A stretch of 14,943 nt of DNA from the NCBI GenBank assembly GCA_929200335.1, contig CAKMZG010000006.1, forward strand, positions 16,570 to 31,512, given 5' to 3'. The position numbers and the translations under genes were made by a program. This document shows, piece by piece, positions 1 through 6,821 of this stretch. Below the pieces are notes generated by a model that worked only from the letters and a program-made list of their open reading frames with translations, did not search any database and had not been told where the DNA came from. The stretch comes from an uncultured Alphaproteobacteria bacterium (GTDB taxonomy: Bacteria; Pseudomonadota; Alphaproteobacteria; Rhizobiales; Rhizobiaceae). Positions within the stretch are counted from its first letter, which is position 1. Each line of letters opens with the position of its first letter.

Positions 1-696
1 CAATTCAAGCAAGAAATTACCTGCGGCATCCTGTTCTGCTGCGCGTTTTGAGCTGCCATTACCCTGCGCTTTTAATTTTTCGCTCAATTGCACTTCCATG
101 ATGAACTGCGGATCATGATCGGGGCCATCACGGCTAGCCAATATATATTTAGGCGTCGTATGATTATTAGCATGTGCCCATTCTTGTAATTTTGTTTTGG
201 AATCGCGACGAGCGACAAGGGTTGATTCCAAACGTTCATCCCAGAATTTTGAAACAAAATTCGTTGCCGCTTCTAATCCCCCATCAATATAGATGGAAGC
301 AATTAGAGATTCCAAGACATCCGCCCAAACCCCTAAAAGGCGCTTGCTGGATACCGATTTCATATCATCGCCAAGGCGAACATAATCTTGCAATCCAATT
401 TCTTGAGCAATTTCCGCACAAGTCACCCCCTTAACAAGTGCATTTAAACGCAACGATAAATCACCCTCTTTTGAATCTGGGAAATGCGCAAATAATTTTT
501 GTGCAATTATCAACCCTAAAACCCTATCGCCAAGAAATTCCATACGCTCATAATGAACGCCATCGCTGTTACCTTTATGAATGCTGGCATGGGTAAGCGC
601 TTCTATCAACTTTGCAGATTCTACATCTTTAAATTGGTAGCCAATGCAGGCTTCAAGCTTTGCTATATCAACCTTTATGTTGCTTGTTTTACTCAC
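1..696 (-). CDS. rnc: Ribonuclease III (3' end cut by window)
   Basis: Double-strand-specific endoribonuclease that processes rRNA precursors and structured mRNAs in the cytoplasm. The frame is open for 232 codons from a GTG (complement 696-694) to the window edge, with no stop yet. The catalytic domain shows the signature ERMEFLGDRVL; E50 and D57 correspond to the conserved acidic pair, and D126 and E129 in ADVLESLIASIYIDGG to the second metal-binding pair. A double-stranded RNA-binding domain runs from about residue 166 and includes GSSKRAAEQDAA near the end, so only a few C-terminal residues should be missing. The start was chosen because no ATG fits and the GTG has an AAGGA 7 nt upstream. 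It lies 1 nt after the lepB stop, so translation is probably coupled. M replacing L in the usual ERLEFLGD is minor. Identity is secure from motifs; the true end lies outside the window. Confidence 0.95.
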   Translation of the reverse strand, partial: MSKTSNIKVDIAKLEACIGYQFKDVESAKLIEALTHASIHKGNSDGVHYERMEFLGDRVLGLIIAQKLFAHFPDSKEGDLSLRLNALVKGVTCAEIAQEIGLQDYVRLGDDMKSVSSKRLLGVWADVLESLIASIYIDGGLEAATNFVSKFWDERLESTLVARRDSKTKLQEWAHANNHTTPKYILASRDGPDHDPQFIMEVQLSEKLKAQGNGSSKRAAEQDAAGNFLLEL

Positions 697-708
697 CCTA
701 AAGTCCTT
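694..708 (-). promoter_or_regulatory. rnc ribosome-binding site inside the lepB end
   Basis: On the minus strand AAGGA (708-704) forms part of the last lepB codons and is followed by 7 nt and then GTG (696-694). The lepB stop TAG (700-698) sits between them. This fixes the GTG as the rnc start and implies that ribosomes ending lepB can reinitiate on rnc. Confidence 0.7.
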
Positions 709-1447
709 GGAAAATACGGCTAAAACGGATAGCCCATGGCCATTTCCAAAATTGCCAGAAACTAGAACCCTCTTCAAGCGAGAAGAAAATCACATTGGCT
801 TTACCGACAAAGTTCTCTAAAGGCACATAACCGACACCAAAACGACTGTCTGATGAGTTATCACGGTTATCACCCATCATGAAATAATGCCCCTTAGGCA
901 CCTCAAAGACCTTTGTGTTATCTGCAAGAGTTGGCCCTTCATCAGCAGTCATATAAGTAACACCATTAGGTAAAATTTCACGGTATAGCTTTAAGGCTCT
1001 ATTGCCATATTGTCCGTTAGGCTTGAATTCACCAGCAGCCTCCCGCTTTACCGCTTCACCATTAATATAAAGCTCACCATCTTTCATTTGAACTGTATCA
1101 CCTGGAAGACCAATAACCCGCTTAATATAATCGGTATCAATTTTATTATTAGGACGGAATACTGCAACATCCCCACGCTCCGGCTCATCGCTCCAAATTC
1201 GACCCTCAAATAGATCAGGGCTAAACGGCAGTGAATATTTGCTATAGCCATAGCTCATTTTAGAAACAAAAAGATAATCGCCAATTAGCAATGTTGGAAT
1301 CATAGAACCCGATGGAATAACAAAAGGTTGAAACAACAAAGTACGTATGACCAATGCAATCAATAAGGCTTGAAAGATAACTTTGAAAAAATCACCCGCA
1401 GATTCCTTAGGTTTTTCTTCTGTTTTTTCGTTAACAGCCACACTCAT
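698..1447 (-). CDS. lepB: Signal peptidase I
   Basis: Membrane-bound serine protease that cleaves signal peptides from exported proteins at the outer face of the inner membrane. The 249-residue protein starts with a charged stretch, then one membrane segment at about 20-40. The catalytic serine motif PSGSMIPTL follows (S48), then the lysine motif DYIKRVIGLPGD with general base K109, and the MGDNRDNSSDSR box in the C-terminal third. Length and motif order are normal for a short alphaproteobacterial LepB. The ATG is preceded by AAAAGGAT, giving a close but plausible ribosome-binding site. It lies 88 bp downstream of acpS and directly before rnc, the usual order acpS-lepB-rnc. A TTGACT hexamer at complement 1496-1491 could be a -35 box for an internal promoter, but I see no convincing -10. 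Confidence 0.97.
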   Translation of the reverse strand: MSVAVNEKTEEKPKESAGDFFKVIFQALLIALVIRTLLFQPFVIPSGSMIPTLLIGDYLFVSKMSYGYSKYSLPFSPDLFEGRIWSDEPERGDVAVFRPNNKIDTDYIKRVIGLPGDTVQMKDGELYINGEAVKREAAGEFKPNGQYGNRALKLYREILPNGVTYMTADEGPTLADNTKVFEVPKGHYFMMGDNRDNSSDSRFGVGYVPLENFVGKANVIFFSLEEGSSFWQFWKWPWAIRFSRIFQGL

Positions 1448-1535
1448 ATCCTTTTATAAAACTTAACATAGATGCTATATAAGATAAATTAGTCAAAACC
1501 CCAAATAAAAGTTTCTATTAATTTCAACTATCCTA

Positions 1536-1934
1536 TCATGTTTTGATGGCTTCAATAATTATAAATGCCTGCGCCCATGGAAAATCATCCGTTATGGTGA
1601 GATGAACTTTGGGTTGATAGCCCTGCGGCACCATCGATTGAAGCCGTTTCAAAGCGCCTCCAGTTAGCTTCATAGTTGGCTGTCCTGTGGGTAAATTTAC
1701 CACCCCCATATCTCGCCAAAATACACCATGGCTCATGCCCGTTCCCAAAGCCTTAGCGCAAGCCTCTTTTGCTGCAAATCGTTTGGCATATGATGCTGCT
1801 CGGTTAGCTTTTCGATTAGAGCGTTGTTTTTCAATCTCAGTAAAAATGCGATCACAAAACCGATCGCCAAACTTTTCTAAGGAATTTTCAATTCGCCTGA
1901 TGTCACACAGATCGCTGCCAATGCCAATTATCAT
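1536..1934 (-). CDS. acpS: Holo-[acyl-carrier-protein] synthase
   Basis: Transfers 4'-phosphopantetheine from coenzyme A to the serine of apo-ACP, which activates the carrier for fatty acid and lipid synthesis in the cytoplasm. The 132-residue length is typical. The N-terminal strand IIGIGSDLCDIRRIE carries D8, and RFAAKEACAKALGTG carries E57, the two expected magnesium ligands. The C-terminal HLTITDD...AFIIIEA strand is also characteristic. The ATG has only a weak AAGAG upstream. It sits between the DUF2062 gene (46 bp upstream) and lepB (88 bp downstream), all on the minus strand, so it is probably part of one housekeeping transcript. There is no anomaly; identification is from family motifs. 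Confidence 0.97.
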   Translation of the reverse strand: MIIGIGSDLCDIRRIENSLEKFGDRFCDRIFTEIEKQRSNRKANRAASYAKRFAAKEACAKALGTGMSHGVFWRDMGVVNLPTGQPTMKLTGGALKRLQSMVPQGYQPKVHLTITDDFPWAQAFIIIEAIKT

Positions 1935-1980
1935 TCAATAAAACTCTTTATATCAATATTATATAGCAAAAAATCACAAT

Positions 1981-2544
1981 CTAATTTTGCGCTTTTATGC
2001 GTTTTTGTCGACGCGCATGAAACCATTTGATGCCCCAACGTGTCAAACAATAAAAGATTAAACCAAACAGTAAGCCAAGCAAAACGCCACCGAAGAACAT
2101 AGGCTTAATCACGGGTTCCCAAAGATCAGATAACACATGTCCAAAATTACTGATGTCAATTTTTCGGAAGATCTCAACCAAATGCACCACTTGATGCTCG
2201 CTCTTATCAAAACCCAAAATGGTTTGACCCACGGATAACGTTGAAGCCCAAATAATTGGAACGCTTAACGGATTGCCGAAAAAAGTCCCTAAAGCTGATG
2301 CTACAATATTACCGCGTAGAATAAAAGCTAATATGGCCGCTATTAAAAAATGCAGCCCAATAAAAGGAGAGAATGAAGTAAAAACTCCTGCTGCTACACC
2401 TGCAGCGACAGCATGAGGGGAGGCAGAAAGGCGCAAGATTCGTTTTGCAACATATTGAGCTGATCTCAGCCAACTGCGACGCGGCCAAAGAGAAATTCTC
2501 ATTTTTTCTTGCCATGTAGGCTCTGTTCTTCTGCGAAACAGCAT
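1981..2544 (-). CDS. DUF2062-family inner-membrane protein
   Basis: Function unknown. The 187-residue protein has a basic, tryptophan-rich N-terminus (about 1-35), then a hydrophobic core of probably three to four membrane segments (about 45-80, 85-110 and 145-170), and a strongly basic C-terminus with Lys/Arg pairs. The conserved patch SPHAVAAGVAAGVFTSFSPF, followed by GNIVASALGTFFGNPLS, matches what I know of the DUF2062 family; small-residue and glycine repeats are typical. It is the first gene of the minus-strand run DUF2062-acpS-lepB-rnc, with 187 bp between it and the rsh stop. The ATG has a weak upstream site (TAAGAG about 9 nt away). Membrane placement is inferred from hydrophobicity; no catalytic residues are evident. 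Confidence 0.88.
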   Translation of the reverse strand: MLFRRRTEPTWQEKMRISLWPRRSWLRSAQYVAKRILRLSASPHAVAAGVAAGVFTSFSPFIGLHFLIAAILAFILRGNIVASALGTFFGNPLSVPIIWASTLSVGQTILGFDKSEHQVVHLVEIFRKIDISNFGHVLSDLWEPVIKPMFFGGVLLGLLFGLIFYCLTRWGIKWFHARRQKRIKAQN

Positions 2545-2564
2545 CTTATTAAACTCTTAATGTG

Positions 2565-2602
2565 AGAGTGTACCGCAGCTGATATGATAGCCGCTGTACT
2601 CT
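2565..2602 (-). promoter_or_regulatory. Imperfect inverted repeat upstream of the DUF2062 gene
   Basis: AGAGT at 2565-2569 pairs with ACTCT at 2598-2602. Shorter pairings further in (AC with GT, AGC with GCT) are interrupted by small bulges around a roughly 13-nt loop. It lies 20 bp or more upstream of the DUF2062 start. It could be a leader hairpin or an operator, or chance. A possible minus-strand promoter (TTTAAA, 17 nt, TATAAA) lies just upstream at about 2614-2642. Confidence 0.25.
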
Positions 2603-2731
2603 TATTGATAGTTTTATATGGTTTTTAGTATAGACTTTAAAAATGAACAAATTAAGTCATTAATCTTCAAAAATATCACATTTTTAAAATTTTTATATAA
2701 CCTCATAGTAGCAGCAGAAGTCTTATCTACT

Positions 2732-4978
2732 CTAATCCTCAATTCGTGTCGCCGTGCGCACAACATCCTTCTTCGCCAATTGTTTCATAACGCGGCTAAG
2801 ATGTTTTAAATCCCATACCTCAAGATCAAATTTCATACGGGTAAAATCTGGCGCAGTTGATTCCATTGATAGCTCATGAATATTACTGTCATTATTAGCA
2901 ACAACTCCCGCAATAATTGCAAGCGTCCCTGGCTCATTAATTGCATCAACAACAATACCAGCACGGTAACGTCCATAATTTTGCTCATCAATAACCCAGC
3001 GAACATCTAACCAATTGTGTGGTTCACTCTCATAACGCTTCAAAGCGATGGCATGAATTGGATAAATGATAATTTTATCATTGGGCTGTAAAATACCAAT
3101 GATCCGCTCACCTGGGACAACACCACCATGTTCGGCCATTTGTAGAGCGATGTTATCACTAATGCCCATGGCAATGCGCATATCACGATCAAGCGGCTGA
3201 GAGCCTTTGCCTGGCACTTTAAAGCGCAAGTCTTTCACATGAGATAATCTAAACCAGCCCTCTTCCACTGGCGCAACTTCTGATTGCACTACACGTTCAT
3301 CTTGATAATCAGGAAATACAGCACGCAAGACATCGTAAGAATATAATTCACCACGACCAACATCAGAATAAACTTCTTCAATGGTTTTCCGCGCAAGACC
3401 TGGCAGTGCCAATTCTAAATCTCGTTTTTCTAAAGTTTTTCCAACACGATCAAAAGCACGCAAAAGAATACGTTCACCAAGCGCAACATTTTGCTCCAAC
3501 ATAGTTTCGCGCAATGCTCTACGAATGGCGAAACGCGCTTTACCTGTAACTGCAAAATTTTGCCACAAGGGAGATGGCAATTGATTTTGTCCGCAAATAA
3601 TCTCAACCTCATCACCATTATTTAATTCGGTATGGATACGCTGATCTTTGCCATTAATTTTACACCCTATGCAATTGTTACCAACATCCGTGTGAACTGC
3701 ATAGGCGAAATCTAAAACGGTTGCACCATTAGGCAAGGCAATCAGTTTCCCTTTAGGTGTGAAGCAAAACACCTGATCATAAAAAAGCTCAAGCTTGGTA
3801 TGCTCTAAAAAATGCTCCGGTGTATCGCCTTCTGAGAGCGATTCAACCGTGTGGCGTAACCAACTATATGCCCTACTCTCTGATAGATAGTTTTTAGAAA
3901 CCCCGTGATTTCTTTCATCGCCACTAACATCATCAGCTTCTTTATGTCCCTCTTTATACAAGGCATGGGCAGCAATACCATATTCCGCGATTTGATCCAT
4001 GTCATTGGTGCGGATTTGCAATTCCACCCTTTGGCGAGATGGCCCTACAATTGTAGTATGGATGGATTGATAATCATTCTGCTTAGGAGTTGATATAAAA
4101 TCTTTAAAGCGCCCAGGCACCATCGCCCAAGTGGTGTGAACAATACCAAGGGTTTCATAGCATTGGTCGATATTATCCACCAAAACCCTAAAGCCAAAAA
4201 TATCAGACAGCTGATCCAAAGCGATGGCTTTATTTTCAATTTTACGAAAAACAGAATAAGGCCGTTTCTGACGATGCTTAACCACAGCATCAATTTTATG
4301 AAGCTTTAATTTCTCTATAAGTTCATTTTTAATATTTGCAATCATATCATGGCTTTCATCAGCCATATCGCTCAATTTTTGACTGATGGTCTCAAAAGCA
4401 TCAGGATAGAGATAAGAAAAGGCAATCTGTTCTAATTCTTCGCGCACATCTTGCATACCCATACGCCCAGCGAGTGGCGCATAAATTTCCATGGTTTCTT
4501 CCGATATTCGTTTGCGCTTGTCTTCACGCATATGTTGCAAGGTACGCATATTATGCAGCCTATCGGCCAGCTTCACCAGCAACACCCTTAGATCATCAGC
4601 AATAGCAAGTAATAACCTGCGCAGATTTTCTGCTTGTTCGGTTTTCTTAGAGATAAAATCAATCCGCTGAATTTTGGTCAAGCCCTCAACAAGCTTACCT
4701 ATTTCCTCGCCAAATAATTTGTCGATCTCAATTCGGGTAGCATCTGTATCTTCAATGGTATCATGCAATAGAGCAACAGCGATTGTCGCTTCATCCAATT
4801 TCATATCAGTTAAAATTGCAGCCACTTCTAGGGGGTGAGAGAAATATGGATCACCACTAGCACGTTTTTGCAGGCCATGCTTTTGCATACCATAAACATA
4901 GGCACGGTTAAGCAGCCCCTCGTCTGCATTGGGCTTATATTTTAAGACACGTTCAACCAATTCATATTGACGCATCAT
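2732..4978 (-). CDS. rsh: Bifunctional (p)ppGpp synthetase/hydrolase (Rsh)
   Basis: Makes and degrades the alarmone (p)ppGpp and so controls the stringent response. Numbering is from the upstream ATG at 4984. An HD hydrolase domain spans about 25-190 with H50, the HDTIED motif (H74, D75) and LADRLHN (D141). A synthetase domain follows at about 235-345 with YSVFRKIENK, FGFRVLVD, RFKD at 292-295 and DYQSIHTTIVGP. RFKD is the RxKD form of bifunctional enzymes, as opposed to ExDD of RelA. A TGS domain (about 395-460), a helical region and a C-terminal ACT domain (about 670-748) complete a full-length protein. GGGAG lies 9 nt from the third-codon ATG but only 3 nt from the first, so I start at 4978 (MMRQYELVERV). 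It follows rpoZ, with a terminator between. Both catalytic activities appear intact. Confidence 0.96.
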   Translation of the reverse strand: MMRQYELVERVLKYKPNADEGLLNRAYVYGMQKHGLQKRASGDPYFSHPLEVAAILTDMKLDEATIAVALLHDTIEDTDATRIEIDKLFGEEIGKLVEGLTKIQRIDFISKKTEQAENLRRLLLAIADDLRVLLVKLADRLHNMRTLQHMREDKRKRISEETMEIYAPLAGRMGMQDVREELEQIAFSYLYPDAFETISQKLSDMADESHDMIANIKNELIEKLKLHKIDAVVKHRQKRPYSVFRKIENKAIALDQLSDIFGFRVLVDNIDQCYETLGIVHTTWAMVPGRFKDFISTPKQNDYQSIHTTIVGPSRQRVELQIRTNDMDQIAEYGIAAHALYKEGHKEADDVSGDERNHGVSKNYLSESRAYSWLRHTVESLSEGDTPEHFLEHTKLELFYDQVFCFTPKGKLIALPNGATVLDFAYAVHTDVGNNCIGCKINGKDQRIHTELNNGDEVEIICGQNQLPSPLWQNFAVTGKARFAIRRALRETMLEQNVALGERILLRAFDRVGKTLEKRDLELALPGLARKTIEEVYSDVGRGELYSYDVLRAVFPDYQDERVVQSEVAPVEEGWFRLSHVKDLRFKVPGKGSQPLDRDMRIAMGISDNIALQMAEHGGVVPGERIIGILQPNDKIIIYPIHAIALKRYESEPHNWLDVRWVIDEQNYGRYRAGIVVDAINEPGTLAIIAGVVANNDSNIHELSMESTAPDFTRMKFDLEVWDLKHLSRVMKQLAKKDVVRTATRIED

Positions 4979-4992
4979 TGGCATTCACTCCC
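4976..4992 (-). promoter_or_regulatory. rsh ribosome-binding site deciding the start
   Basis: GGGAG (4992-4988) is 3 nt from the ATG at 4984, too close for normal initiation, and 9 nt from the in-frame ATG at 4978. This favours the protein beginning MMRQYELV, which is also how I remember related alphaproteobacterial Rsh proteins beginning. Confidence 0.6.
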
Positions 4993-5016
4993 ATAGATTT
5001 TAGAACGGAACGCTCT

Positions 5017-5060
5017 GGTTAAAACAACAAAAAACGGCGCAGTTTTAAACTACGCCGTTT
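5017..5060 (-). terminator. Intrinsic terminator after rpoZ
   Basis: Positions 5032-5044 pair with 5048-5060 as a 13-bp stem with a 3-nt loop. The single non-Watson-Crick position (5040/5052) is a G-U pair only when transcribed from the minus strand. On that strand the stem is followed by a T-rich run (TTTTTTGTTGTTTT). It sits between the rpoZ stop and the rsh start, so it should end or attenuate transcription from rpoZ before rsh. Confidence 0.8.
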
Positions 5061-5095
5061 AATTCTAAAAAACTAGAGTATTTTATCCTAAAATC

Positions 5096-5527
5096 CTAGT
5101 AATCATCAGTTTTATCTGGCGGTACCAAGCCTTCAATACCCGCTAATAATTCTTCTTCTGAAAGCGCGTCAAATTGTGTAGGGCTAGCAGCTGGCTGCTC
5201 CAATGGTGCCATGCCATCATGCATTTCAATGGATAGCGGATCAAGAGGCGCAGGTGCAACTTCTGGTTGATCATCTACATCAATTTCTGGCTCATCAACT
5301 TCCACATGTTTTTGTAATGAATGAATAAGATCTTCTTTCAAATCACCCGGTGAAAGGGTTTCATCCGCAATCTCACGTAAGGCTACAACTGGATTTTTAT
5401 CATTATCACGCTCAACGGTGATACTCGCACCAGAGGAAATTTGGCGTGCGCGATGACCAGCCAATAACACCAATTCAAAGCGATTATCTACTTTATCTAT
5501 GCAATCTTCTACAGTTACTCGTGCCAT
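5096..5527 (-). CDS. rpoZ: DNA-directed RNA polymerase omega subunit
   Basis: Small RNA polymerase subunit that helps assemble and stabilise beta-prime and, in many proteobacteria, forms part of a ppGpp-binding site. The 143-residue protein begins MARVTVEDCIDKVDNRFELV, followed by LAGHRARQISSG and NPVVALREIADETLS, the hallmark omega segments (about residues 1-65). The remainder is an acidic, proline-rich tail (about 75-143), a common extension in alphaproteobacteria and probably disordered. The start has GAAGG about 9 nt upstream. A candidate promoter lies at 5559-5587 and a terminator follows the gene, so rpoZ may be transcribed largely on its own even though rsh follows on the same strand. 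The pairing of omega with Rsh suits the stringent-response link. Confidence 0.95.
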   Translation of the reverse strand: MARVTVEDCIDKVDNRFELVLLAGHRARQISSGASITVERDNDKNPVVALREIADETLSPGDLKEDLIHSLQKHVEVDEPEIDVDDQPEVAPAPLDPLSIEMHDGMAPLEQPAASPTQFDALSEEELLAGIEGLVPPDKTDDY

Positions 5528-5558
5528 ATTTTCATACCTTCAATATAAAATTTGCCTG

Positions 5559-5587
5559 TATGTAACGCCAATTTGCAAAAACTTCAA
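5559..5587 (-). promoter_or_regulatory. Candidate rpoZ promoter
   Basis: On the minus strand TTGAAG (5587-5582) is separated by 17 nt from TACATA (5564-5559), about 30 nt upstream of the rpoZ start. The -35 box fits a housekeeping sigma factor well; the -10 box is a poor match. This is a pattern match only. Confidence 0.35.
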
Positions 5588-5966
5588 GGCATAAGTCGAA
5601 TGATTTTCATTAAGTGGCAAGCATATGTTGATTAACTTATACTTTATTATGATAGCTTGAGACTTTGTGATCACGCACCCCAAAGCCCCTATAGGAAAAA
5701 AACCTTTAAAATCATAGGAAAACCAACATTTATTAGCCTTTAACAACATAAAAAACTGTGGCCTATATATTAAAATTCAAATTTTTCAATAAAGAATCAG
5801 TATAATTGATTTCAATCATAAACAGTGTTAAAAAAATAGTGTTTGCATGTAATGGATGAGGAAATTACGTTTTATTTGCATAATTTACTTAATTTAGGTG
5901 AACAATTTAGTTTATAGGATTCAAAAATATATTTAAAATCAGCTGATCGTTATAAATTTTAATACA

Positions 5967-6000
5967 TATAACATTAATCCTAAATGTTATATTGTTTTTT
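5967..6000 (+). repeat. AT-rich inverted repeat followed by T-rich run
   Basis: TATAACATT (5967-5975) and AATGTTATA (5983-5991) form a perfect 9-bp inverted repeat around a 7-nt spacer. TTGTTTTTT follows on the plus strand. The shape is that of a weak intrinsic terminator, but the stem is almost all A-T pairs and no plus-strand gene precedes it. It could instead be an operator for the NYN gene or end an unrecognised small RNA. Confidence 0.4.
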
Positions 6001-6158
6001 GTGATTTTAATCTGTATGAAACCTCAAAGACCAGTGCACTCTGTGCTGAGTTCATTTTAATATAATGCAAAATGTAATAAACTAAAAAGAAAACCATTGC
6101 ACGTTAATCAGGACTAATTTTAAGTCAATTAGGTGCCATTATTTGAGAGATATTTTAA

Positions 6159-6749
6159 ATGTTTGATCCAAGAGAAAAATTAGCATTGTTTATTGACGGG
6201 GCAAATTTATATGCAACATCAAAAACTTTAGGTTTTGATATTGATTACCGCAATTTACTGTCTGTATTTTGTGGTAAAAGTTATATGCTGCGTGCATATT
6301 ACTATACTGCTTTAATTGAAGATCAGGAATATTCTTCAATTCGCCCCTTGATCGATTGGCTTGATTATAACGGTTATCAAGTTGTCACAAAGCCCGCCAA
6401 AGAATTCACAGATTCTAATGGCCGTAAAAAAGTAAAAGGCAGCATGGACATTGAACTTGCTGTTGATGCAATGGAAATCGCAGATAGCGTTGATCATATT
6501 GTAATTTTTTCTGGAGATGGCGATTTACGACCTCTCCTACAATCCCTACAACGCCAAGGTAAAAAAGTATCAATCGTTTCAACTGTTTCTACCCAGCCTC
6601 CAATGGTTGCTGATGAATTGCGCCGCCAAGCAGATAATTTCATCGATCTTAATGCAATCAAGAATAAAATTGGCCGCCCGCAAAATGAGCGCCCAGCACT
6701 TCATGATGATGAAAATGCTGATGAGCCAGCTCTTGAGGCTGATTTTTAA
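6159..6749 (+). CDS. NYN (LabA-like, PIN-fold) domain protein, putative RNase
   Basis: Probably a metal-dependent ribonuclease of the NYN/PIN-like fold; target unknown. In the 196-residue protein the first strand is LALFIDGANLY with D13, followed by a middle acidic patch (KGSMDIELAVD, D97 and D103) and HIVIFSGDGDLRPLL (D120, D122). These acidic residues match the NYN active-site arrangement. The end of the domain is VADELRRQADNFIDL (150-164), and the last 25 or so residues are acidic and probably disordered. The ATG has GAGAG 9-10 nt upstream. It is first of a plus-strand pair with the uracil-DNA glycosylase, which starts 53 bp after its stop, and it diverges from rpoZ. The fold assignment is strong; enzymatic activity and role are inference. 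Confidence 0.9.
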   Translation: MFDPREKLALFIDGANLYATSKTLGFDIDYRNLLSVFCGKSYMLRAYYYTALIEDQEYSSIRPLIDWLDYNGYQVVTKPAKEFTDSNGRKKVKGSMDIELAVDAMEIADSVDHIVIFSGDGDLRPLLQSLQRQGKKVSIVSTVSTQPPMVADELRRQADNFIDLNAIKNKIGRPQNERPALHDDENADEPALEADF

Positions 6750-6792
6750 ACTTAGATAATAAATTCTATTGATTTTTTAATCAAAAAGCAGA

Positions 6793-6821
6793 ATATGGGA
6801 GCATGACACATGCTCCCATAT
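6793..6821 (+). promoter_or_regulatory. Perfect 13-bp hairpin enclosing the glycosylase start codon
   Basis: ATATGGGAGCATG (6793-6805) and CATGCTCCCATAT (6809-6821) are exact reverse complements around a 3-nt loop (ACA). The left arm includes GGGAG (6797-6801) and the ATG (6803-6805), so in mRNA both would be base-paired. No T-run follows on the plus strand, which argues against an ordinary terminator of the NYN gene. A translational control hairpin, an RNase III site or a protein-binding operator are the main alternatives. Confidence 0.75.

Larger units (their letters stand above)
5528..6158. other. 631-bp AT-rich gene-free divergent region
   Basis: This is the only stretch over 300 bp without a convincing gene. 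It separates rpoZ (minus) from the NYN gene (plus) and is visibly richer in A+T than the flanking genes. It holds the candidate rpoZ promoter near its left end, a 9-bp inverted repeat with a T-rich run at 5967-6000, and a perfect TATAAT at 6061-6066, about 90 bp before the NYN start and without an obvious -35 box. Open frames here are short, lack ribosome-binding sites and do not look like proteins. A small RNA is possible, but I recognise no known family. Confidence 0.5.

Noticed and set aside
174..434. 86-codon plus-strand frame at the left edge
   Set aside because: It is the antisense shadow of rnc, whose domains are intact in the other frame.
2676..2700. A-T stem downstream of rsh as a terminator
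   Set aside because: The stem is made only of A-T pairs in a generally AT-rich spacer, so it is not distinguishable from background.
2618..2809. 63-codon plus-strand frame between DUF2062 and rsh
   Set aside because: Overlaps the rsh C-terminal coding region and looks like translated AT-rich spacer without a ribosome-binding site.
5540..5749. Minus-strand 69-codon open frame in the rpoZ upstream gap
   Set aside because: Its composition follows the AT-rich DNA, it has no ribosome-binding site or recognisable domain, and it overlaps the candidate rpoZ promoter.
5852..5917. 21-codon plus-strand frame beginning MDEEITFYLHNLL
   Set aside because: Reads like a peptide but has no Shine-Dalgarno sequence, and a frame this short is expected by chance.
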